Assembly (NCBI GenBank): GCA_030539215.1
Contig: JAUNSM010000004.1
Location: 1 to 41,879 of the forward strand
DNA: 41,879 nucleotides
Reading direction: 5' to 3'
DNA from: Clostridia bacterium
GTDB lineage: Bacteria > Bacillota > Clostridia > TANB77 > CAG-508
Shown here piece by piece: positions 18,480 to 25,630 of the stretch (positions are counted from its first letter, which is position 1; the number at the start of each line of letters is the position of its first letter). Both the position numbers and the translations under genes were made by a program. Under the pieces are notes generated by a model. The model worked only from the letters and a program-made list of their open reading frames with translations, ran no database searches and was not told where the DNA came from.

Positions 18480-20252
18480 TTAATCTTCTAGTATCGCTTT
18501 TATACGTCTTACTCCTGCTGACGAAGCTTCTTCTTTTTTTATTTTAAATTTTCCTAATTTATTTGTGTTTGTTACATGTGGTCCACCACATAATTCTAAA
18601 GATATATCTCCTATTTTGTATACTGAAACCATGTCTCCATATTTATCTATAAACATAGCTTCTGCTCCTAATTTTAATGCATCTTCTTTTTTCATTTCTA
18701 GTTTTTCTACAGGTATCGCCATATTTATATATTTATTGACTAATTCTTCTGTTTTTTGTTTTTCCTCATCTGTCATTTTTGCAGGGTGTGAAAAATCAAA
18801 TCTCATTCTTTCCTCTGTTATATTACTTCCTTTTTGATGAACGTGAGCTCCTAGCACCTGCTTTAATGCAGCATTTAAAAGATGTGTTGCTGTATGATAC
18901 TTTGTTTCTGTTTCTCCTGTAGATGCCAATCCTCCTTTAAATTTTTGAGTTGCTCCTTCTCTAGATTTTTCTTGATGTTCTTTAAACTTTTGTTCAAATC
19001 CTTTTGTATCAACTTTTAAATTCAGCTCTTCTCCTAATTCCTTTGTAAGTTCAATAGGAAATCCAAATGTATCATATAGTCTAAATGCTATATCTTTATT
19101 TATTATGTCTCCATTTAAGTTTTTTACTACTTTTTCAAATTCTTTTAATCCATGTTCAAGTGTTGTATTGAATTTTATTTTTTCATTTTTTAAAGTTTCT
19201 AAAATATCTTTTTTGTTTTTTTCAAGCTCATTATAATATTTTGAGTATTTATTAATTATTAATATTGCTAATTCTTGCTCCCAATTAGTATTTATATCTA
19301 TGTCTAATTTTTTAGCATATCTTATCATTCTTCTAATTAACCTTCTTAATATATATCCTTGGTCTGTATTTGATGGCTTAATTCCTGCATTATCTCCTGA
19401 TATCATTACAATTGCTCTTATATGATCTGCTATTATTCTCATGCTTTTTGTATATTTTTCATCATCATATGATAATTTAGAAATTTCTTCTATTTTTTGA
19501 ATTACATCTTTCCATATAGAAGATTTATAGTTATCTGTATAACCTTCTAAAATTGCTGTTACCCTTTCTACTCCTAGTCCTGTATCAACATTTTTGTTTT
19601 TTAATGGTACAAACTTTCCATTCTCTTCATGATTATATTGCATAAAAACGTTGTTCCAAATTTCTACCCAATTTTCATTTTTAGTGTCAAATTCTTTAGG
19701 AACTTCTTCATTACTTCTCCAATAAAATATTTCTGTATCTGGTCCACAAGGTCCTATTAGGTCAATATTTGGCCACCAATTACTTTCTTCATCTGAAAAT
19801 GCAATTCTTTCTTGTTTTATTCCTAAACTTTCCCAAACATCTGCAGATTCATTATCTGCAGGTACAATGTCATTTCCTCTAAATACTGTAACTGCTAATC
19901 TCTCAACTGGAATATTTAAACATTTTGTTAAAAATTCAAAACTCCAAGTAATTGATTCTTTTTTAAAATAATCTCCTAATGACCAATTTCCTAGCATTTC
20001 AAAAAATGTGTGATGAGTAGTATCGCCTATTGAATCTAAATCATTAGTTCTAAAACATTTTTGAACATCAGCTAATCTCTTTCCTTGTGGATGTGGTTCG
20101 CCTTTTAAATATGGCACTAATGGTTGCATACCTGCAGTATTAAAAAGACATGTTGGATCATTTTCTGGTATTATTGGTGCACTTGAAATTATTATATGTT
20201 TTTTGCTTTTAAAAAAATTTAAATATGTATCTTTTAAATCTATTGATTTCAT
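18480..20252 (-). CDS. alaS: Alanyl-tRNA synthetase, short form lacking C-Ala domain
   Basis: 590-residue AlaRS. The class II catalytic core starts LKDTYLNFFKSKKH and includes CFRTNDLDSIGDTTHHTFFEMLGNWSLGDYF. The editing domain has HTATHLLNAALKQVLG and the CGGPHVTNTNKLG zinc-binding motif, ending RRIKAILED. Most bacterial AlaRS are about 870 residues; this one ends at the editing domain with no C-Ala domain. The ATG at 20252 is 5 bases from AGGAGG, better than an upstream TTG at 20255. Its promoter is at 20283-20311, divergent from spoVT. Short AlaRS forms are known, so I read it as functional. Confidence 0.92.
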   Translation of the reverse strand: MKSIDLKDTYLNFFKSKKHIIISSAPIIPENDPTCLFNTAGMQPLVPYLKGEPHPQGKRLADVQKCFRTNDLDSIGDTTHHTFFEMLGNWSLGDYFKKESITWSFEFLTKCLNIPVERLAVTVFRGNDIVPADNESADVWESLGIKQERIAFSDEESNWWPNIDLIGPCGPDTEIFYWRSNEEVPKEFDTKNENWVEIWNNVFMQYNHEENGKFVPLKNKNVDTGLGVERVTAILEGYTDNYKSSIWKDVIQKIEEISKLSYDDEKYTKSMRIIADHIRAIVMISGDNAGIKPSNTDQGYILRRLIRRMIRYAKKLDIDINTNWEQELAILIINKYSKYYNELEKNKKDILETLKNEKIKFNTTLEHGLKEFEKVVKNLNGDIINKDIAFRLYDTFGFPIELTKELGEELNLKVDTKGFEQKFKEHQEKSREGATQKFKGGLASTGETETKYHTATHLLNAALKQVLGAHVHQKGSNITEERMRFDFSHPAKMTDEEKQKTEELVNKYINMAIPVEKLEMKKEDALKLGAEAMFIDKYGDMVSVYKIGDISLELCGGPHVTNTNKLGKFKIKKEEASSAGVRRIKAILED

Positions 20253-20282
20253 CAAATCCTCCTGAAATTGTTTTATTGTATT

Positions 20283-20311
20283 ATTATATAGACTTTTTAT
20301 TATATTTACAA
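20283..20311 (-). promoter_or_regulatory. Sigma-A-type promoter of alaS
   Basis: Minus-strand TTGTAA (20306-20311), 17-base spacer, TATAAT (20283-20288), about 30 bases upstream of the alaS start. Confidence 0.7.
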
Positions 20312-20434
20312 GTAATTTTAATGTTTTTTTATGTAAAATAATTTTAGTTTATTTTTTTGTCAAAATTGTGCATAATTTTTAATTGAAATCAAATAATAAA
20401 TTTAAACTCAAAAAAATATAAAGGAGGGAAAATT

Positions 20435-20990
20435 TTGAAAGCAACAGGTGTAGTAAGAAGAATAGATGATTTAGGTAGAATTGTCATTCCTAAAGAAATA
20501 AGAAAAACTCTTCATATAAAAGAAGGAGATCCTTTAGAAATTTTTACTGATAAAGAAGGAGAAGTTATTCTAAAAAAATATTCTCCTATTGGAGAACTTT
20601 CTGAATTTGCAACAGGTTATGCAGAAACTTTATCAAAAACAACTGGTCATATTGCTTGTATTACAGACAAGGACTCTGTTATAGCTGTATCAGGAGGCTC
20701 AAAAAAAGAATTTTTAGAGCAATCTTTAAGTAATGAACTTGAAAAAGTAATGGAAAACAAACAAATATACACAAGTAAAGAAAATAATGAGCTAGCTTTG
20801 CCTATTACTCAAAATGATAATAAAGAAAAAAGATATAATTCTCAAGTTATATATCCAATAATATCTGATGGAGATGTAATTCGGAAGTGTTATTTTACTT
20901 TCTAAAGAACAAAATACTAAAATGGGAGATGTTGAATTAAAGGTAGTTCAATCAGCAGCTGGATTTTTAAGCAGTCAAATGGAGATTTAA
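20435..20990 (+). CDS. spoVT: Stage V sporulation regulator SpoVT, +1 shift at CGG
   Basis: AbrB-like forespore regulator, 184 residues when one base is skipped, close to the 178 of B. subtilis SpoVT. The N-terminal SpoVT-AbrB domain (KATGVVRRIDDLGRIVIPKEIR) is followed by a GAF-like sensor domain. Conventional reading ends at 156 codons with an unrelated tail. Codon 150 is CGG (shift base 20882) after ATT; skipping the C gives VIGSVILLSKEQ and the normal C-terminus, ending TAA at 20988-20990. The start is TTG at 20435 behind AAGGAGGG. It is the only clear plus-strand gene, divergent from alaS. Its presence argues for sporulation. Confidence 0.92.
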
Positions 20991-21021
20991 AAAGTGGCCG
21001 GATTATATTCCGACCACTTTT
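20990..21021. terminator. Bidirectional terminator between spoVT and rhodanese gene
   Basis: AAAAGTGG (20990-20997) pairs with CCACTTTT (21014-21021), with further CGG/CCG pairing inside. A-runs and T-runs on either side let it serve both converging genes. Confidence 0.8.
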
Positions 21022-21033
21022 AAGTTTACATTT

Positions 21034-21373
21034 TTATATTCCATCTAATCCATCTTTTAAATGATATAAATTATTATATCCACACTTTTTTAAAATTTTT
21101 ATAGCTTTTTTACTTCTTATACCACTTTGGCAATATACTACTATTATTTTATTTTTATCATTTAATTTGCACTCACAGCACTTTTCTAATTCATATACTG
21201 GTATGTTTATTGCACCGATTTAAATGTCCTTCATTGTACTCTTGAGGACTCCTTACATCTAATAATATTGAATTTGGATTTGTTTTTACTATTTCATTTA
21301 GTTCTTCTATTTTTATATCATTTTCGTTATCCCTATATTTTTTTAACTTATTAAATATATCTTTTATACTCAT
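21034..21373 (-). CDS. Rhodanese-domain protein, +1 shift at CGG
   Basis: Single-domain rhodanese-like sulfurtransferase, 112 residues after skipping one base. The first 52 codons give ILLDVRSPQEYNEGHLN, the standard rhodanese entry. Codon 53 is CGG (shift base 21217). Zero frame stops 8 codons later without the active site, whereas skipping the C gives GAINIPVYELEKC, then VVYCQSGIRSKKA with the active-site cysteine loop and YHLKDGLDGI at the end. The restored stop (21034-21036) lies just after the shared terminator. Probably handles persulfide sulfur; partner unknown. Confidence 0.88.
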
Positions 21374-21399
21374 GTTTTATCACCTATAAATATTAATAG

Positions 21400-21431
21400 A
21401 AAAACCCCATTTATTTTTTAATGGAGTTTTT
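21400..21431 (-). terminator. Terminator after secF
   Basis: Minus-strand AAAAACTCCATT ... AAATGGGGTTTTT hairpin with a T-run at the 3' side, 23 bases past the secF stop. Confidence 0.75.
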
Positions 21432-21453
21432 GTTTATTATATAATATGATATT

Positions 21454-22098
21454 TTATGCCTTTTTGTTACTATTAATACTTTTTTCAAACGATTCTACTA
21501 ATACAATAAATGATAAAATAAATAATAACATAGAAATTGGCATTGTTATTTCATTTACAGGTATTCTGGTAAGTGCATAAATGCTAAAGTAAATTAATTG
21601 AACTCCTATAACAGTTGATAATGTTATAGCTAAAATTTTTAGCATTCCTATTTTTTTATATTTTATTATAAAATAAATTAAGATTAGTATAGTAGTAATA
21701 AATACTGGTGTTAAGTATGAAAATATTAAATCCTTTATATTCATACTAGGATTATTTAATATTTTTAAATCATTTGCCGTTATTGCTAAAGAATATTTTT
21801 CATTAATTTTTGAAATCAAAGTATTTATTTGTTCTTCATTCGCAGATTTTACTGTTATTAATATATCATTTTCTGAATTTTCTACTAATCTAATATTGTT
21901 ATCTTTTCCAAATATTTCTGTTATTATATTTTTAACATCTGATGTTTCTGGTTTTGTGCTTAAATACATTTCTATGGTAGTGTTTTGTCCATAAAGTAAT
22001 CCATAATTCATTCCTTTTATACACATAAGTGCAATACCTGCTACAACTATTACTAACAATATTATTAGTATTAATAATACCTTTTTATTTTTTAACAT
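21454..22098 (-). CDS. secF: SecF-like protein-export membrane subunit, short
   Basis: 214-residue SecF-like protein of the SecDF complex that helps pull secreted proteins across the membrane. One N-terminal helix (about 7-27), an external domain of about 90 residues, then only three C-terminal helices (about 126-148, 152-178, 183-206), against five in ordinary SecF of about 300 residues. Identification relies on its place directly after secD (12-base gap) and the matching layout; canonical SecF motifs are weak. A strong GGAGGAGG site precedes the ATG. It may be a reduced but functional subunit; I see no frame break. Confidence 0.7.
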   Translation of the reverse strand: MLKNKKVLLILIILLVIVVAGIALMCIKGMNYGLLYGQNTTIEMYLSTKPETSDVKNIITEIFGKDNNIRLVENSENDILITVKSANEEQINTLISKINEKYSLAITANDLKILNNPSMNIKDLIFSYLTPVFITTILILIYFIIKYKKIGMLKILAITLSTVIGVQLIYFSIYALTRIPVNEITMPISMLLFILSFIVLVESFEKSINSNKKA

Positions 22099-22110
22099 TT
22101 TCTCCTCCTC

Positions 22111-23481
22111 CTATTTATCTTCTATTGTTTTTACTGTTATGTTTGTAATTACTAAATTATATAAATACATTGTTATAATTCCCCAAACCAATGTCATTCC
22201 TAAGCTTGATATATTTGCAATATTATTAAATGTAAATATAACTGCAATAATATAAACAGGAATTAATTTTAATGAAAATTTTAATGTTAATGTTTTTATA
22301 AAATCTACTTCTGTATTTTTAAATGCTTTATATATATACATATAATTAATTATTGAACATACTAAAATTCCTATTATTCCTTCTATAGTTATTTTTATAT
22401 TAGTGTATCTTAATATTAATAATAATAATGCTATATATCCTATTTGAAGTGCTCCTACTAATGCTCCATTTGCTTTTAATCTTATAATTGAATATATAAT
22501 CATTAATAATATGGCTACAATTACTATGTATAAGACTATATTAGATTCTAAATTTGTTATTGTAGAATTTACTGTATAGCTTGTTGTTTCATATTCAATT
22601 GGTAATATCCCAGAATTTAAAACAATTGCTATTTGGCTAGCTAATAAGCTATAATCTTGTAATGTAGTTTTATCACTACTACTTCCTATTGCAATGTTTA
22701 AAGTTCCATCTGTTATTGGTTCTCCAAAATAAGTAGTTCTATATTTTTCTCCATTTAAAACAACTGCCACCTCTTTTTTTTGTTCTACATCTTCTGTTTC
22801 TCCATTTTCATTTGTGGTTTGAACTGTAGATTCTACATATGTTTTGCTTATTTCTTCTAACTTTGCTTGTCCATCTTTATTTAAATGAATTTGTAAATAT
22901 ACAGTGGTTTCATTATTTTGTTGTCCATATACTACATTAATATCTTTAATATTACTTGTATCTAATAAAATTTGTTCTGTTTCATTATCTGTTAATTCAA
23001 ATGTTCCCCTTTGAGTTAAGTAATATATTATTTTATCTGTATTTTTATTTTCTGTCATTTGAATTTGTATGTTTCCATTATCTTTGTTTTGCTTTATTGT
23101 ATACTGGTCTGTTCCTAAAGCAATTAATCTATTTAATATTACTGCTTTTGATATTTTATAATTTTCTTGTGTTAATATATCATCACTATTTACTTTGTTT
23201 TCTACTATTTTATAACCATTTTCTTCTGTGTATTCTACTCCCTCTTGTTTTTCGGTAACTTCATTTCCATCTTTATCATAAATATTAGTAGATGCAATAT
23301 TTTTATTTACTTCAAAGTTAACAATTCTACTATCTGTAAACTCCATACCTAATAAATATTCTGGCACTACATCTATTACTTTATATTCTTTTAATTTATA
23401 TATTCCACCAAAAGATGCAACAGATATTATTGCTATTAATAAAATAATTGTAATAATTTTTATTATTTTGTATGACTTCAT
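22111..23481 (-). CDS. secD: SecD-like protein-export membrane subunit
   Basis: 456-residue SecD-like protein. N-terminal helix at about 8-27, a long external region with the P1-type domain (ILNRLIALGTDQYTIKQ, GTFELTDNETEQILLD, VYLQIHLNKDGQAKLEEI), and LLASQIAIVLNSGILPIEYE just before five C-terminal membrane helices. This order is that of SecD. It drives proton-dependent late steps of Sec export with SecF. secD-secF follow the HD hydrolase gene by 11 bases, so all three probably share the promoter at 24178-24206. Confidence 0.85.
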   Translation of the reverse strand: MKSYKIIKIITIILLIAIISVASFGGIYKLKEYKVIDVVPEYLLGMEFTDSRIVNFEVNKNIASTNIYDKDGNEVTEKQEGVEYTEENGYKIVENKVNSDDILTQENYKISKAVILNRLIALGTDQYTIKQNKDNGNIQIQMTENKNTDKIIYYLTQRGTFELTDNETEQILLDTSNIKDINVVYGQQNNETTVYLQIHLNKDGQAKLEEISKTYVESTVQTTNENGETEDVEQKKEVAVVLNGEKYRTTYFGEPITDGTLNIAIGSSSDKTTLQDYSLLASQIAIVLNSGILPIEYETTSYTVNSTITNLESNIVLYIVIVAILLMIIYSIIRLKANGALVGALQIGYIALLLLILRYTNIKITIEGIIGILVCSIINYMYIYKAFKNTEVDFIKTLTLKFSLKLIPVYIIAVIFTFNNIANISSLGMTLVWGIITMYLYNLVITNITVKTIEDK

Positions 23482-23492
23482 TTTTACTCCTC

Positions 23493-24152
23493 CTATAATA
23501 ATCTTGTATCATTTATAATTAATTCAAACCATATTTGCAAATATTTTGCTGCATATTTACTCATCATTGTTCTATCCATAAAAATCTCAAAATAATCTAG
23601 TACTGGGCAAATATGATTATCAATTGTTAAATCTAAAGTTACTCTTTTATCTTTATTACTTATAATTAAATCCGCATTTGTTACTGCATAATTTACTCTA
23701 TCATGAATATCAAATGTTGCCATGTTTTTATTTACAACTCTGTTTCTATGAACATCAGACTTGTCTGCAAGTATTAATGCTGCAGATATATCACTTATAG
23801 CTGTACCTGTTTGTTCATCATGATTTCCTATTGCAGACATTATTTCTGTTCTATCTTTTATATCCATTCCCATATCTTTTAAAATATTATATGCTAGTAT
23901 TGCTCCTGTATGGGCATGGTCTGTTCTGTTTATTCCATTTCCTATGTCATGCAAATAACCTGCAATTTTTGCAAGTTCAACTCTTTTTTTATCATATTCT
24001 AATGTTTCTAAAATTTTTCCTGCTCTGTTAGAAACAATTCCAACATGTCTTACTGAATGTTCTGTATATCCTAATACATCTAATTGTTTTTGTGCTCCTA
24101 TAACTAATTCCTGTACTTCCGGATTTTTTTTGATTTCTTCTAATGTTATCAA
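23493..24152 (-). CDS. HD-domain phosphohydrolase
   Basis: 219-residue HD-superfamily protein. The metal-binding motif is AGYLHDIGNGINRTDHAHTGA with HD at about residues 88-89, preceded by EHSVRHVGIVS and followed by IGNHDE and LILADKSDVHRNR. HD proteins of this type hydrolyse phosphate esters of nucleotides; the substrate here is not clear. The start is a TTG at 24152 behind GGAGG. It precedes secD-secF, an arrangement seen in other Clostridia. Confidence 0.82.
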   Translation of the reverse strand: MITLEEIKKNPEVQELVIGAQKQLDVLGYTEHSVRHVGIVSNRAGKILETLEYDKKRVELAKIAGYLHDIGNGINRTDHAHTGAILAYNILKDMGMDIKDRTEIMSAIGNHDEQTGTAISDISAALILADKSDVHRNRVVNKNMATFDIHDRVNYAVTNADLIISNKDKRVTLDLTIDNHICPVLDYFEIFMDRTMMSKYAAKYLQIWFELIINDTRLL

Positions 24153-24177
24153 TTTAACACCTCCAATTTGTATTTAT

Positions 24178-24206
24178 ATTTTATATTAAACATTAGAAAA
24201 TATCAA
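24178..24206 (-). promoter_or_regulatory. Sigma-A-type promoter of the HD-secD-secF operon
   Basis: Minus-strand TTGATA (24201-24206), 17-base spacer, TAAAAT (24178-24183). The -35 box lies inside the 51-bp direct repeat, whereas the -10 box lies just outside it. Confidence 0.7.
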
Positions 24207-24235
24207 CCTTTTTATATAAAATTACTGATTTACTC
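24185..24235. repeat. 51-bp direct repeat, copy 1
   Basis: Identical over 51 bases to 25142-25192. This copy lies in the upstream region of the HD gene and contributes the -35 box of its promoter. The two copies bracket about 900 bp of mobile-element debris. Confidence 0.9.
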
Positions 24236-24255
24236 GTTATTATATAGTGGTTTAA

Positions 24256-24760
24256 TACCCGACACTTTTTTATTTTCATTCTTTTAATGATATTATATGT
24301 CTAAAATTATAGTTGCAGAAAAGCACCCTTTTTGTTAAAATTAGGCTATCATAACAAAATCCAAACAAAGGAGTGCTTTTCTATGTACAAATTATACAAT
24401 TCTATTTCTAAAATAACAAGTGATTTATCTGATTTTTTAAGAATATTTATAATAAAATTTTTAAACCTCAATTAAAACTTAATTAATTTCTTCTTCCTCT
24501 TCTATTCGTAGGTTGGAGCGTTTTTTTAATACTCCTCGCCATTTTATATATTTTTTGTTGCTACATTTTATGTGGTCTATTTTTCATGCTTAAAATTTTT
24601 AATTTTTTTAATTTTTTTGTTTGGATTTGTCTTAATTTACATAAAATCACGAAATCGTGACTAAAATTGTCATAATTTCGTGATTATTTTTCCACTACTG
24701 GACGCAATTTTTGATAAAAAAGTCGTTGGCGCTCTAGGGATAGATTAAAAGTGTCGGGTA
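24256..24760. mobile_element. Degenerate insertion-sequence remnant
   Basis: Bounded by a perfect 14-base inverted repeat (TACCCGACACTTTT at 24256-24269, its complement at 24747-24760). Inside is a second inverted pair (AGAAAAGCAC 24317-24326 and GTGCTTTTCT 24373-24382) just before a 30-codon ORF at 24383-24475 with an AAAGGAG site, which looks like the beginning of a transposase cut short. A small AATCACGAAAT/ATTTCGTGATT hairpin follows near 24647-24684. No intact transposase remains. Family not identified. Confidence 0.6.
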
Positions 24761-24765
24761 CTAAG

Positions 24766-24800
24766 GGCGACACCCTACGTTTTTTGCAATGTGTTTGTTG
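24766..24800. repeat. 35-base repeat, copy 1
   Basis: The segment from GGCGACACCCTACG to TGTGTTTGTTG recurs at 25004-25039 with one additional T in the T-run. Both copies are more G+C-rich than the rest of the window and lie in the debris between the 51-bp repeats. Confidence 0.75.
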
Positions 24801-24821
24801 TAATTATTTATTTTCGTGGTC

Positions 24822-24894
24822 GTAGGGGCGAACTGTGTTCGCCCGCAAAACGAACAATACGGAATGTTCACGGGCGAACGCAGTTCGCCCCTAC
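24822..24894. repeat. REP-like long palindrome
   Basis: Two 24-base arms (24822-24845 and 24871-24894) are inverted copies with one mismatch around a 25-base loop. Each begins or ends with the GTAGGGGCGAAC core, which resembles short palindromic elements scattered in many bacterial genomes. It is strikingly G+C-rich for this window. Confidence 0.8.
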
Positions 24895-25003
24895 ATTTGC
24901 ATTTTTTTTGTTGTCAAATTTGCGGTTATTCAAAAATTTGCAATGTTTTTAATTGGGATGGTTTTGTAATTGCTGTGATTATGGGTCGCGGGTCGCCGAG
25001 GGC

Positions 25004-25039
25004 GGCGACACCCTACGTTTTTTTGCAATGTGTTTGTTG
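25004..25039. repeat. 35-base repeat, copy 2
   Basis: Second copy of 24766-24800, with seven instead of six T in the T-run, preceded by a G+C-rich stretch (GGGTCGCGGGTCGCCGAGGG). Confidence 0.75.
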
Positions 25040-25141
25040 CTTTTTTCTATTTTTATTTTACATGATGATTTTGTTTTTGTCTATACTTTTCTGAAAAAAA
25101 TTTTTCCTTGTTTTTCGGAAGGTGTAATTGTCAAGGATGAG

Positions 25142-25192
25142 ATTAAACATTAGAAAATATCAACCTTTTTATATAAAATTACTGATTTACTC
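25142..25192. repeat. 51-bp direct repeat, copy 2
   Basis: Identical to 24185-24235. This copy includes the last codons and stop of the TIGR04086-like gene, so it is probably the ancestral junction sequence. Its TTGATA box has no -10 box at the right distance. Confidence 0.9.
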
Positions 25193-25568
25193 CTATTACT
25201 CCTCCTAAAGCTCCTGCTAATATGCTTCCTATTACCATTATTACTGAATATATGTTTAATGAAAAGTTTCCTTCTATTATACTTGATAATAGATAAATAA
25301 TAGTTATATATATTAATCCAATTATAGCTCCATTTATTATTCCATTCTTTTTTACAGTTGACATGGTTAAACTGCTTCCTATTAATATGCTAATTGCTGT
25401 TATAACTATTGTTACTGTTGGTATTGTGCTTTCAGATATACTTGTAAAACTAAGTAAAGTTGCAAATATTATTAGACATATTATTGTTATTATAATTGAA
25501 ATAGTACTTCCCTTTATTATTTTTTTTATATTATTATTTTGTGATAAATTTTCTGATATTTTAATCAT
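25179..25568 (-). CDS. TIGR04086-family (YrzE-like) membrane protein
   Basis: 129-residue membrane protein with four hydrophobic segments (about 21-43, 48-66, 74-96, 104-125) and glycine-rich helix ends such as KKNGIINGAIIGLIYI and LAGALGGVIGVNQ, matching the TIGR04086/YrzE family of Bacillota. Function is unknown. The gene lies 62 bases past valS, and its ribosome site is inside a hairpin (25573-25620). Its last five codons are in the 51-bp repeat. Confidence 0.75.
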   Translation of the reverse strand: MIKISENLSQNNNIKKIIKGSTISIIITIICLIIFATLLSFTSISESTIPTVTIVITAISILIGSSLTMSTVKKNGIINGAIIGLIYITIIYLLSSIIEGNFSLNIYSVIMVIGSILAGALGGVIGVNQ

Positions 25569-25572
25569 ATTA

Positions 25573-25620
25573 AAAACCTCCTATAACTACTTAATTTTAT
25601 GTAGTATCAGAGGTTTTTAG
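25573..25620 (-). terminator. Hairpin after valS that also covers a ribosome site
   Basis: On the minus strand AAAACCTC and ATACTAC pair with GTAGT and GAGGTTTT around an A/T loop, and a T-run follows directly. It looks like a terminator for valS, but the 3' arm is the AGGAGG ribosome site of the next gene and the T-run lies just before its ATG. Confidence 0.6.
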
Positions 25621-25630
25621 AACTATTTAC

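Noticed and set aside
20256-20434. T-box riboswitch upstream of alaS
   Set aside because: The promoter leaves a leader of only about 25 bases, too short for a T-box.
24816-25094. Plus-strand open frame in the repeat block
   Set aside because: It reads through the REP-like palindrome and the 35-base repeat; there is no ribosome site and no protein-like pattern.
24153-25192. CRISPR array
   Set aside because: The repeats are few, of different kinds and unevenly spaced, with no regular spacers and no cas genes.
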